A DNA stretch of 64,000 nt from Scortum barcoo (lineage: Eukaryota > Chordata > Actinopteri > Centrarchiformes > Terapontidae). A program made the position numbers and the translations under genes. The stretch covers positions 10,316,044 through 10,380,043 of the forward strand of contig CM041541.1 of NCBI GenBank assembly GCA_023238725.1, in the 5' to 3' direction. Below are positions 47,301-59,333 of the stretch, in pieces. The stretch's first letter is position 1. Every line of letters begins with the position of its first letter. The notes below the pieces were generated by a model. It made no database searches and was not told the DNA's origin. It saw only the letters and a list, made by a program, of their open reading frames with translations.

Positions 47301-50300
47301 GAGAAAGCAGATGGCAGGGGATTAGCATCTGAATGTGGACATGCAGATTCACGGGGGGTCTCTCTACCCTCTCTTCCTGCCTCCCCGCGGGGGGATAGGT
47401 GAGCTGAGGAAAAGTAGGCTCGGGAGAGACAAAATCAATAATTGGCGACCAACGGTGCGCAGACAAAAGAAGTGGGAAAAGCTGGTAGCTTTAAACAGTG
47501 ATGATTGTGCAAGGGACACAGCTAATTATAGACTGTGCTACACTCTGTCTACGCACTTCTGTGGATTTTACTCAACACAACAAAAAGTGGCAAGCAAAAT
47601 CGAAATGTAATACAACACAAAAACAAGCCTGCATACACAGTAGTGAGTGAGATAGCGATCAGGCCTCAGACATGACGGTAAGAAAGATAACATCAGGACA
47701 CAGACCGAGTGGCACTGCTTTGAAGTTCACGTCCATAATGTTTGGGCTTGTGCCGCACAGTCCGAAAAAACATGCTGGTATCAACAATGAACTTGTGGTT
47801 CTTGCCCAACAGAGGAAATTACTAACAGCTAAGCTATTAAATGTCATTTTACACGCGGAGAAAAACTTAAGGAAATGGGAGGCGCGAGGCAAAATCGTCC
47901 TCGAGCTCAGCAGGATTTCTCCCATTGCCGGAGCAAACTGCTGGCTCCCTGACTCCTGTATGAAAACTGTCAGGCGGTTTAGGTGCAGAGGTAAAACACA
48001 GACGACAGGTTTGCTGCTCCTGAGAGGCTGAGTAACTGAACAGATTTTGCTTTAAGTGCTGTAAAACCTATAAAGCCAATACAAAGAACACTGAATATAA
48101 ATATTTTATGGGGCTGCAGTTGGAATATGGTACAGATGCCAGGATATGTGGCACAACTTAAATAATAAAGAACATGCAAAGCTTTATTACTATTTCCATC
48201 AGAAACTTTCTCATTATTAAAGGACTTTGCTGAATACTTTGCCTTAAGGTCTTGAAACACACACTAGTATTGTGCTATTGTAAGCTTCCAATTTAATTAT
48301 TAGCCTGAAATGTGCCTGTTTTCTTATTTATAACATGTTAAAGTGAAAGTATATATAAATATGGTTTTAAATGTGAGTCTGAAAGAGCCAGTTTTGTATA
48401 TGAATATAGGCTGATCATGCAACTATTTTATAACTTTCAAATCAGACAAACCACTTGGAAATCTGGGCCTGTGAGCTCAACTTCTTCACTAAATAAGCAG
48501 CTGTAGTCAGCATTAAAAAAGTGAGCACTTTCATTCCCCAGAGGCCATTCACAAACATCTGTTGATGCCTTGAAATAAAGCTATCGGCTCCTTTTTCTAC
48601 CAGGATTTATGCTCTTTGATTTAATGAGGTGACCTGAGGCGGTGAAGTCTCCCACCCCCACCTCCACGGGGATACATGCAACATGCACGTCAACCTGCCA
48701 TTGACTCAACACGGTTGGTCCTTTCATTGCTGCAAATGGCTGGCATGGAATGAGAGGAGAAATTAATTTAAATTGGGAGCAAACAATCAAATAAACAAAC
48801 AAATCGAGCTTGCCCATTTCTGGTCCCTTTCCTTTCTAGTGCACGAGGGGTTAAAAGGTTGTGACCCAAATGGGGGATTCACAGGTCAAAAGGAGAATAA
48901 TGGAGGTGAAGGTGAAGGGAACACGGCGGAGAATAAGAGCACAGAAAATGTGTGAATGCAGCTTTTTTTTTCCTGTCCTTTTACTACAGAGTGAGGGAGA
49001 GCTGCACAGAGGGTCTACACACTGGCACTCAAAGGGGTCATTCCTTTGACGGGCCTGTTTCCATGGCAGGGGTTGCCGTGGTGAGGGGGGCCCTTGATGG
49101 TCCCAATGGGGCAGTAGGCACAGTCAACACTTCAAAACAACACAGACAGCCCGGGTAAGAGGGTACTTGTGAATGAGAAACCCAATGCAGAGAAACATGA
49201 GGGTGATGGAAGTGTTTAATTTGCGTCATTGCTGTATTTTTATATCAATATTATTCTTTTACTTGGAAATACAATTGGTGAAATGCATAGTAATTTAATA
49301 TACTGATGATGCTGTGTCCTCTCTTTGGTAATTGCCTTTTATAAAACATTGTCATTTATTAATTTGAAATTCTAATTACCATTTGAACACTCGGCAGACC
49401 AACTTGCTTTGCAATATCCCTCTTTACTAACGCTGAAGGTCATTTGAGGACATAATTAATCTTCAACGCCAGATATGGAAAATGTTTTGGCTATCTGCAA
49501 AATGCAACTGTCTTATAGGAACATTAGCTTGTCGCTCAAGTTAGAGTTGTCATAATTTAATGCAAAAAATACCATTATACAAAACAAAGACGACTGAAGT
49601 CATGGCGGCTGACCTGATTGCTCATGTGCTGGTGTTTTAGCAGGTATAATGTTTACCATGTGCACATCTTAGTTTCATGTGTCAACACTGGCAAATTGAC
49701 ATAATGCAGCCAAGCAAGTTAGCAAGGTTAAGGTGTCACCAAAGTAACTACAGCTCATCTTGCTTGGACCAAAGTCAATATATATTAGGAAAAATGTCCA
49801 TCCCACTTATTCAAGACTCTAAAGTAGTCAATTTCATTTCATCTACAAGGACATGGAACCTGAAAATCATTTCATTTTGGTTTCATTTGAACAATTAATT
49901 GATTTTCTGTCATCTGACTTATCAGCTGATTGAGTGCTAAACTAATCGTGCCTGGTATAAAAAGCCAAATAGTGTACCCTCAGGTTATTGGTGGATTTGC
50001 CCTGAATTACATCTTTCATCTCTCCTCATCCTCCTCTGACTGCTGCATGCCTCAGAGAGGATGTTAGATCTGCTGGTAAGTCCCTCTTCAGACACATTCA
50101 GTGGCGGTCACAGTAAAAATCCCTCCTGGAAGCCGGCCAGGAGGTCCTCCACACACACTCAGCTGCTGTGTTCCCCCAGTCCAGTTAAAAACAGACTTAC
50201 AAGAACGTGATGTACCATCGCCACATTCATGCCGTCCATCTGTTTCCACGTTTCACACTGGCTTTACAGAGCTGCTGTGTGTGTGTGTGAACTTCCTATG

Positions 50301-53297
50301 GATTTGGGTGGGTGGGGGGTTCCCATTCATCTACCCTGACAAGGAGATGGACACAGTAACACAGTAAAAGAGGTTTTCTGGTTTCGTTTAGGAAGCTTCA
50401 GCGATTCGCCCCGAATCCTTGGAGACGTTTTTTTTCCATGACACTGGATTCCAATCCCTTTCCCTTAATGGATCAACTGAAACACACACTCACATTGAGA
50501 TGCAATTGAGAAAATGTTCAGAAAAGCATGCAGAAACCTGATACAGAGTCCGCATGTTCTAACAATACATGGACCTCAACAATGAGGCTCATTGATTCCT
50601 CCAGAGCGCTTCGCCCAATGCATTAGCCTCCAACCGCTGCCAGTCCGCTGTTTGCAAAAGGATGGGGAGAAAACAATCTAGCTGTTTAGCTTGAACATCT
50701 GGAAATCATAAAGCCTCAGCGCTACATGGCTTAGCCGCTGTGCTATGGCTAACAGGAGGTCCCAGGCCCATTCAGGAAGAGGCTAAGGCTCATTAGCGGT
50801 TTCTTCCCAGCACTGGCCTGGGTCCGTGTCCAACAAACCAGACCTGTCTCCAATGTGACTGCTGGATGTCCTGCTGCTGCTTCTACTACTTCATTTACGC
50901 TCTGATTAAGTCTTAAAATAGTTTCATTTTTCCTCCAGGCCTTTTCAAGAACTCATGGAAACAAAATGAAACATGATTTTGAGATGTTTTTCTGCATTTT
51001 AAACCCAAAGTAGTCCAAAAACTCATCACTTCAAGTAACAATCTTCAGATTTCTTCAACTGGATTACCCCATTTTGGACTATTTTTTGCATCTAAGAATT
51101 GTGATCCCCCAAAAGCTCATAAATTGTTTGTTGTCTCTCAATAAAAATGCATTCAATTGAGGTTGCCTTTACACTTTTAACTGCAAAGCCACTAAAATCC
51201 AGCCGCGCTTTGGTGCTCTGTTAAACATTAAAACAGATGCAGGACCCCGGCTGGCTACATACAGCAACGACACCGCCATAATATTATCTAGAATATGTCA
51301 ACAGCCCAGTTGCCTGCATTCTCATGTGCCAATTAGGGGTGTGAAACCTCAAACAGCAATTTAAAGCTGGGCTATCTGTCATAACCCCGCAAAGACAGAG
51401 ACGCATAAACTTCCTGTAATAGCTCCGTGTGAACATACAGCACATTTTTGCCTTGGAATGTGTGTTTGGGCACTCGTCCACACAAACTGATCTAAATAAA
51501 GAAGGCCTTCTAGAGGAGGGAAATAAGTTTGAGGCACATGGATCAACATGGTGCGGCTTTGCTGTGTCCGAGCCAAGTCAGCCTGTACAAACTGAACCGC
51601 TTCTTGTGGGCGGTGTTGGCGTTCTTTGTCTCTCAGAAATAAACTTCTTTCCTACTCACTAACGGCCTCCTGCAGCCTCTGAATTTGCATCCCTGCCATT
51701 ATAGCGCTGACCTCATGGATTAGCAAACATCATTACGGCAGCAGCAGAGAATATTATGGATGCCAATATCTGAGGGAGTTTGCCGCCGAGGGTGAGAACG
51801 CCCCGCATGAGTGTCCTCTCTGTCGAGGGGCATCGTCCGTGAGGAATGAAAAGAGACACTGGCTGTCAGGGCTCGTTTGGGAGACTAGCTGCAAGTCAGC
51901 CGTAGATGGAGATGGTAGAAGGGCAAGCAGGGCGGATGAACGGTTAGAGAGGCTCTCCTGTGCAGAGGAGGTTGGATCTTAGCGGCAGATAAACGGCATT
52001 TATCAAACTCAATAAACTCGAGACAAGAGATGTCACCTAAAAAAAAACAACTTCAAGAATCTGTCAGCAGCTCGGTTGTGCGCCTGGCATGTTATGCTCA
52101 ATTAAGACTCACAAGTCTTTATTTCAACAGTTATTTCAGCCACATCTGGACCGCAGGTTGCACGAGGTGTTTCGGTGTGACCCAACATAAAAGACTATTT
52201 AAAAGGATGTTTCCATGTACAAGTGGAAAAAGCCTCAATGTGCCTTTAAGAAACATATTGTTTTAAAGAGCCCTCGAGCATGATATGACTCATGTTTCCA
52301 TCCAAATATTGTGCAAATTTTACAGGATTTTGAGAAAATATGGGAAAGAAAATTCTATCCACTATACCATTATGCAATTATTAGGGATTGGTGTGTTGAG
52401 AAAATAGCACTCATTTGCAAGTCAGGTGCTATTAAACCACTGCAGAGGAAGAGGATGCAACAAGTTTAAAGAACTTTGCGATTCTGCATATAAAAACAGG
52501 TGGATGGATAGACTGTTCAGCGTTGGAGAAGTGCGTAATCAACGTGAATTATTGCTGGCAGTGCTACACTTTTCAAATCTTTTGATCACATACTTTAATT
52601 TATCTACATTATTACTCCTCTATTCCCAATATGAGTGCTGAGTTAGGGTTCAAGGATGCCAAGCAGCAGGGTGTGTTTGTGTGTGTCAGCTCCACATGCA
52701 GGTCAGTGGGCCGTTTGGTTCCTCTGACGTATGGGAGTTAGATTAGGTCCCTCTCACTTAATCACGTACTGAAGCACAGTTCTGCCAGCTCCCATTAGAC
52801 ACCTGTAGCACAAAAAAAAGGCCGCAGACGGGCCGAGCAGCAGGGGACAAAGACGCATCCTGAGTCTTCGAACACCTGCGCTGCTACCTACTGTGCCACC
52901 TGACCTTCACCTACTTTGCCGACCAGCACGAAGGTGCACAAGACATCCACACTGGCGCCTAAAAAACCTCCAAAACCCATCGTGGCACACATTAAATCAA
53001 ACGCTCTTCTTCGCAAACAAGCAAAAGAGTCCGGGTTACAACGTCCACAAACAAATCCGGAAACTGATATTTACTCGAACATTGTTCCAATACAATTCCT
53101 TCCCAAAAAGGAAGCGGCAGCCAAGACGGCGTGTCTTAATTTCAGTGGAGCGCAGAGTGGTTGTGTGGTTTCGGGACTTTTGACGGCTTAGCACCTAACC
53201 AGAATTGACGTTGGGAAATATACTTAACGTCCCAGCGTGGCGCTGGGAGGTGGATTGGGTTTCCTGGTGGTTGGACAAGAAAGAAGTGGCTAAACGT

Positions 53298-53300
53298 ATG

Positions 53301-53330
<30 letters not shown>
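53298..53330. repeat. (CA)n-(TA)n microsatellite
   Basis: A CA run passing into ATATATATAC. Confidence 0.9.
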
Positions 53331-53335
<5 letters not shown>

Positions 53336-53637
53336 CATAGCCATAATCCACATGAACAGAAAGGATGACTGAACTTCCATTTCAGATTTAAAGACATTGT
53401 TTCTCATGGCATATGCAAGTAAACACAAACACAACCTGTTGTTTCGTGATTAAGGTCATTTCAATTACTCCATCAGTGATTAGACTCAGCCCAATCTGGC
53501 CTGACAGAGGCTTGTCCTGGCAGGAGACACCTCGCCTGTAATGCACTTTGTCAACCTCTATTTGGCCTGAGCCAAGAAGCACATAATCTACGTCGGGGCA
53601 AGGAATTAATGTTTCCACTTCATGCCGTGGATGTGCC

Positions 53638-53660
53638 GTGTGTGTGTGTGTGTGTGTGTG
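53638..53660. repeat. (GT)n microsatellite
   Basis: A pure GT run. Confidence 0.9.
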
Positions 53661-54738
53661 GTCACACCTGGATCTTGCTTGTATGGGAGGTTAATTGACA
53701 CCATCTGACCTCCAAAGGCTTTGCTTTAAATCAATAACCAATAAAAGTCACCATCACACTGGAAAAAGACGATTTATATGCAGGAAAAGTACTGGAAAAA
53801 GGTATGCAGACACATTTTTAAGGGTTTCTCTTGGCAGGTCATTCTCTTTTATACCTTTTTTTTCTCTTCACACAAGTCAAAAGTCAATTTCAGCGCCTCC
53901 AAGCCAACAAGCCAGCGAGCCAGCGAGACAAATTCTTGCAGATTTATTGTTCTTTGTGATCAAAAGAAGCCTGATTGAACAAGCAAACGGGATGTAATGC
54001 ACGTTACCTTCAGTGTCTTAGGTTACTAAACCTCAAACCAGGAAGAAAACTCACTGAACTCGCAGCGAACACACCTGTTCTCAAGTTTAACCAACCAACA
54101 CTAACAGAACCCGTCACGAAGACTTAAAAAGCCTACATGCTGGCTGAGACTGCACTCAAAAATCCAACATCATCAGCACGCTAAAAGGTGCTGTTTTCAT
54201 TACATATCCACACCCGGGCTCTTATGAGACATCAGTTGGAATGTGCTAAAACACACACAGACACAAAAAAAAAAAATTGGAGTGAACTTTCACGCCAGCG
54301 TTAATCCCTTTTCATAGAGGAATGTTTTCACATCCAGACATGGGAAATCTACGGTTCCTGCTTCTCCTCAGCACTCGGAGGCCGAGGCGACACTGAGAGG
54401 AGGCAGGTTTGGAGCAGACCCATGCTTAATGGAAGTCTGGACATTTCTAGATCATTATCTTTGGCTTAATGTTGGAAAAAAATGACATTATAAGCTCTCA
54501 GGAAGGACTCCCATTATAACCTGCAGACATGGAGATTACAGAATTACTGAGTTAAATTAAGGTAAATAACATGAAATGGAAATTTAAAAAATGAGTGTGT
54601 TATTGAGTGATGCCACCCTTTGCTGATACAAGGTGGGAATGACTGCAAGGGCAACTGACTGTGCCAACCACAGGCTACTGGGCTACTCCCATATCCACAA
54701 ATCCAGAGCCATGGGCAAGGCGTCAGTCAAGACACAAA

Positions 54739-54741
<3 letters not shown>

Positions 54742-54786
<45 letters not shown>
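54742..54786. repeat. (TA)22 microsatellite
   Basis: Forty-five bases of alternating TA, able to form a perfect hairpin. Confidence 0.97.
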
Positions 54787-54790
<4 letters not shown>

Positions 54791-55348
54791 AAAATAATCT
54801 GGATCTTTTATATGTTCAGTTCAGTGCCTTTCTTCACAGGTTGCTCCGCTCTCCTGTGCTGCAGTGATCGGTCAGGGAGCAGCGCCGGTTTCAGCACCAT
54901 GCAGGCGTGGACCAGAACAAAAGGCGCAGGCTGCTGCAGCAGGAGAGAGAGGCGCACCGGGGCGCAGCGAGACGGCACACAGAAAACACCCCCAAAAACG
55001 CAACTATTTTAACATACTCCCCCACATGCTCACACACACGCTGATGTTGACCTCACATCCTCTCTGCAAAGGGAGGTTTCAGCCTCCAGACTCCCTCTCC
55101 CTGCCCAGACTCTCACACATCTCACCTCACCGCTCCGCATCTCCAAATCCGCGCATAGCTGCACATCGCACCATGACGCACACACACATACACACAACAT
55201 CTAAGGATTAAATGGAGGCATTAAAACACACTTTGGCTTTTATCTCACAAACTTTTACAGCTTGCAGAGGCTACATTCGTGCCAGCGTGCGCGAACTTGG
55301 TGCGTAATTTCCCATCCAAAGAGAAACAAAGCGCTTCGACTCTTACCT

Positions 55349-55930
55349 GGAGGTTTAGGGCTGCTGAGCGGCACTAATACCCCTGTGAGTGAGAAGGGCT
55401 GTGGTGACAATGAGAGCGGTGTGGGGGCCCTGAGATCCCTCCCATCGCAAATTAAGATACCGTAAGTGTGGCAGTGTGCGCGCAACGGGATTTTACGCGG
55501 CTGCAAACGCACACAGCCGGACAATCCCTCCATGTGGTTAGAGAGGGAGGGGAGGGGGTGTTATGGGCAATAGCTGCTGAGTGCAACAAATGCATGCACC
55601 TATGCATGTAAAAAAAAAAGGTGCAAGGTGCAACAAGGAATGTCGAGTGTTAAAGGGCTTCTGCATCCAAACAGCATTAATGGAGAGCTTTGCTGGAGGA
55701 GAAGGAGGGGTGGGGGGGGGGCACTCTGTCCGCAGTGGAAGTGAGTGCAGAGCTGAAGCACCGGGGTGTGGCTGTTGCTAAGGAAAGATGGAGAGGGAAG
55801 GGAGGAGGAGGATGAGAGAGAAAGGGGGATAACGTGGATGTGGTGCCAAGAGGAGGGAGGGGAGGAGGGGCAGGCAAGGAACTACAGGAGGGGAAGGGAT
55901 GGGAGGGGGGGGAGGATGCATCAGTGAACA
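55349..55930 (-). promoter_or_regulatory. candidate map2 first exon and promoter region
   Basis: On the minus strand a consensus donor (CCTCCAG|GTAAGAGT) ends at 55349. The 200 bases before it include CpG-containing sequence (CCGCGTAAAATCCCGTTGCGCGCAC), and 55690-55920 is an almost unbroken pyrimidine tract of the kind found at GAGA/CT-element promoters. The position upstream of map2 on the same strand fits a leader exon. No start site or TATA box can be fixed from sequence, and the region could be regulatory without being a first exon. Confidence 0.3.
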
Positions 55931-57042
55931 CCTTCCTAGGTGAGGTGTGATGGGGATGCTGTCTGCCTCCTAAACTGGCACTGATGGGGTTTTTTTTGCA
56001 GTCCAACTGGCATCCTGTGCATTTACACACCAGATTCAAAAGGGTGCAGCTCCTCGGTGATGGTGGTTCTGGTGGTTGGTTCAAAATCAGAGGTACTGCT
56101 GCACTCTGAACCATTTGATCTGTAAAATTCAGACAAATGGATGCCTGATACTGTTAAAACAGGATAATTAATGGAAAGTGTGATTATTGTCATCCCTAAC
56201 TCACAAGAGATTTATGGAGGTTGAAACAGTCACATTCAACAGTCTGCTTCCTTCTCGTTTGTCATTTCTCTGCCAGCTTCCTCTGTGCACTTGCTGCCAC
56301 CTATTGCTGCAAATCAGACAGCGCACAGGGGATGATGATGGTCTTTTATGTTTTCCTTCAGTTTAATGGATCTTTATATATAACAGTTCACCCCAACCCT
56401 TTCCACTACATGCCTCAGCTCACTCCACACCACCACACACCCAACATTAAGCCTAATCCCTGCTGTTATCCGAAAATGTACAAGTGAAGAAGTAAGAAGC
56501 AGAAAGAAATCCCAAGTGTGGATGTTTTTTCTCCAACATTCATATCCTTGTGAGGATATGTGGTCCTAGTAAGTATAGTACACTTTGTTAAATTTAATAT
56601 AATATAAGAATAACACTGGCCAGTGGAACATGGTATTAATGTATTTATTTCATCAAGTGGGCAGCCATGGTTTTTCAGACATATAGATCAGATAAAATAA
56701 CAAACAAATTAATTTCCAAACATTTTTCATTTTACCCGGAATTTATTACCTTTCTGTGAAATATATATATACACAAATAAAACTACCAGTTACACAGCAA
56801 TATCTGCTTAAAGTTTGTTAGCGTTAGTCACCATTAGCTACCAGTCATACCAGACTAAGTATGAATGTACCCGCAAAACCGCTTAATGCACTGAACTGGA
56901 TGGATGATTTGAATAAGTCAAGCATGTTAAAACTACATTCTGTAATACCTCGTTTGATTTTGTGACAGTTCAGCATACCTTTAACATCTGTGCAAACCGC
57001 CCAACTTTATCCAATGTTCCACCACCATAAAAACATCCAAAT
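55931..57042. other. 3' flank of the broken acadl copy
   Basis: From about 56221 to 57042 the sequence is a diverged homologue of the 3' flank of the intact acadl (about 58100-59236), with shared stretches such as TGTGCACTTGCTGCC, CACACCC followed by CATTAA, and ATTTATTTCATCAAGTGG. An AATAAA reads on the minus strand at 56649-56644, in the part conserved between the two flanks. Confidence 0.7.
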
Positions 57043-57617
57043 TTCTCATTTCTGGCTCACAATGTTGCGGGCGATGAGCTCTTTCATGATCTCATTGGTG
57101 CCTCCATAGATGGGTTGAATACGGGAGTCCACAAATGCCCTGGAAAGACAGAAGGACAAGTTCAGTAAAACAAACAACATGACAGTCATCCCAAAAGTTA
57201 TCCCTGTCCTCTCTGTTTGACAGGTTTTGTGCCACCTACTTGGCGATTGGGTATTCCCACATGTAGCCCCAGCCTCCATGGAGCTGCAGGCACTGACTGG
57301 CCACTTTCTGCTGCAGGTCCGATGCCCTGGAGAAAAGACAGAGGTCATTAGCACATGGCAGCAATGTGGTCCGTGTTTGAGATTAGAAGTTAACAGAAAA
57401 ACACATTCTCACCAGAACTTGGCCATGGAAGCCATAGAGGGATCCAGGCGTTTCTGAGCGTGGAGCTGAAGGCAGTTATCTAAGAAGGCTCGGCCCACAC
57501 AGATCTCTGTCTTCATCTCGGCCAGCTTGTGCTGCACAGTCTGTAGGAGTAAAATTAGATGCAATGATATTTATTGTTCAGAAGAAAGACTCTGATTATG
57601 AGGCAAGCACATGAAGT
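57043..57617 (-). repeat. near-identical block shared with intact acadl, copy B
   Basis: These 575 bases match 59237-59811 at a constant offset of 2194 with no indel and about 13 substitutions by hand count (about 98 % identity). The identity runs through introns 9 and 10 and into intron 8, then stops abruptly at both ends. Confidence 0.92.
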
Positions 57618-57984
57618 CCACCTATAGGTCAGGATGTACACATTAAATCTCCCTGTATTTAACTGGGATAATCAGAGGTTGTTTAAAACTACTGCATATT
57701 GATTGCAATCAGAGATAAACTGCTGCCAATATACTGTTTCATAAATACAAGTATCTTAAGTAATTTTAAATGACTAATTAATCCAACAATGTGTAGAGAT
57801 TCTGCATGTACATTTCTCCTGGCTGTTACTGAAACATATATCCATCTTAACTTAACTTGAAAAAAGGCAGAAAAAACAAAAATTATTCTGAAATTATTTT
57901 GGAAGTATTTCACCTTGCTGCAGCTGCAGGAAGCAGCTGTCGACCTCTGGGAACATTTCTCATCCCGAGAAGAGTTTTGATCAT
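57046..57984 (-). pseudogene. acadl partial tandem duplicate (exons 1 and 9-11 only)
   Basis: A second acadl copy lies directly 3' of the intact gene in the same orientation. It keeps exon 1 (57984-57914, start codon and mitochondrial leader intact), exon 9 (57540-57413), exon 10 (57326-57240) and exon 11 (57139-57046, with stop); all have good splice sites. Exons 2-8 are missing, including most of the acyl-CoA and FAD binding residues and the catalytic Glu. Splicing exon 1 to exon 9 breaks the frame (phase 2 to phase 0) and reaches TGA within ten codons; exon 1 to exon 10 stays in frame but makes only a stub. No dehydrogenase can come from this copy alone. Exons 9-11 differ from the intact gene at three residues (E to Q, T to M, T to S). 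Confidence 0.88.
57914..57984 (-). pseudogene. exon 1 of the broken acadl copy (mitochondrial leader)
   Basis: It encodes MIKTLLGMRNVPRGRQLLPAA, an Arg- and Leu-rich amphipathic leader with no acidic residue, followed by donor GCAAG|GTGAAAT. It differs from the intact exon 1 at 11 of 71 bases (L8M, K9R, S12P, F19P, T20A). The first bases of the intron and the leader upstream (CTGTTAGTTTGGAAA) are also homologous to the intact gene. Confidence 0.85.
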
Positions 57985-58084
57985 CTTTTTCCAAACTAAC
58001 AGCAACAAAGTTAGAGAGGTGGAGATACAGGCAAACAGGAAAAAGATCACCTGATGAAACACTCACAAATGCATCACTTTGTGG

Positions 58085-59239
58085 GCAGTCAGCCCCTGAA
58101 AAATATAACTTTATTGCTTTGTTGCTTCCGCCTGCTGCTCATTTTTCCATTTTCTCTGACACCTTCCTCTGTGCACTTGCTGCCTCCTATTGATAGAAAT
58201 GAGACAATACACAGGGAATGCTGATGTTCCTTTACATGTTTTCCTTTGCTTTAATGGACCTTTATTTAGAACAAGTCATCCGACCCTTGTTACCACATAA
58301 TTCAGCTCATTTCACACCATCACACACCCGACATTAACTCTAATTCCAGCTGTTATGTGAACATAGAGAAGTCAAGAGGTAAGAAGAAGGAAGAATCCCC
58401 ACTTGGTTGTTTTTTTTCCAACATTCATTTCCTTTTGAGGGCAGAGTTGCTTAACATTTTTAATGACTGATGCAGAAACTTTAAAATCATTCATATTCTG
58501 TTGATTCTGTTTGACACAAAACATATTATCACTGTATTTATTTCATCAAGTGGACAGCAACATTTTCGATGTTGACATAAAGACACACAGATTGGATGAA
58601 TATATTGCTTCTTTAACAATGTACAGTAAACACAAGAAACAAAATACAAAATCAGCTACAAAAATAAATTTACCTGGAATCTATTATCTTTCTTTATAAT
58701 ATTTACACACAGCTAATATGAATATGAGTTGTACATAGACAGAAAAACAGGTTATTTTCACCAAAAGCTCATGAAGTCTTTGTTGAGAAACTGTTGAGCA
58801 ATTTGTTCTCTTTTGAATTTGAATTATTTGAATTTGAACAAACTCAACTTTTCAATTGCAAGATGAAGAAAGTGTTCTTTAAAATATTACATAGTCTTGC
58901 TTTAATACCTTGACTGATTTTAAAAATTCAAGCACTACTTGCCTGACTTTTTGTGACTGTCCAACATACTTTTAACATATGTGTAAACCACCCCCCTCTC
59001 CCCAATGCTCCACCATAAAAACATCCAACTTTCTCATTGATCCATTCAACTATAAAAACTTCCTCTGACAGACTGCGTTGCCCTTTATGCTACATCACCT
59101 GCCTTCTGAAAGCAGAAAGGCCTTAAGATGAAGCAAATGAGGAGAAGATGATCTACTACTGTGAAACGCTACCAATGCTTTACATTTGTTTGCGGAGGTG
59201 AGGGTTGTTTGGGCCGGATGCAAACGGACACGTCTTTTC
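58085..59239 (-). other. acadl 3' UTR and 3' flank
   Basis: Sequence downstream of the acadl stop. A minus-strand AATAAA at 58542-58537 sits in the ATTTATTTCATCAAGTGG context that is conserved in the flank of the broken copy, making it a candidate polyadenylation signal with a 3' UTR of about 700 bases. The stretch 59040-59236 has no counterpart in the broken copy. Confidence 0.5.
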
Positions 59240-59333
59240 TCATTTCTGGCTCACAATGTTGCGGGCGATGAGCTCTTTCATGATCTCATTGGTGCCTCCA
59301 TAGATGGGTTGAATACGGGAGTCCACAAACGCC
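59240..59333 (-). CDS. acadl: acadl exon 11 and stop
   Basis: 94 coding bases. Encodes AFVDSRIQPIYGGTNEIMKE then LIARNIVSQK and TGA. Duplicated at 57046-57139. Confidence 0.95.

Larger units (their letters stand above)
33044..55348. other. long non-coding stretch between map2 leader region and acadl
   Basis: Twenty-two kilobases with no coding exon recognised. It contains (GT)27 at 33431-33484, (TCTA)n at 38898-38983, (TG)n at 39873-39892, (CA)n and (GT)n near 53300 and 53650, (TA)n at 54742-54786, ZNF143-like motifs at 37580 and 40704, and an inverted X-box pair at 44320-44358. Moderately GC-rich unique patches (35640-35890, 45480-46020, 50580-50830, 51700-51990) have the look of conserved non-coding elements, but conservation cannot be judged from one sequence. 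Confidence 0.55.

Noticed and set aside
55677..56114. 145-codon Pro/Ser-rich open frame on the minus strand
   Set aside because: It translates the long polypyrimidine tract and is not a protein-like sequence.
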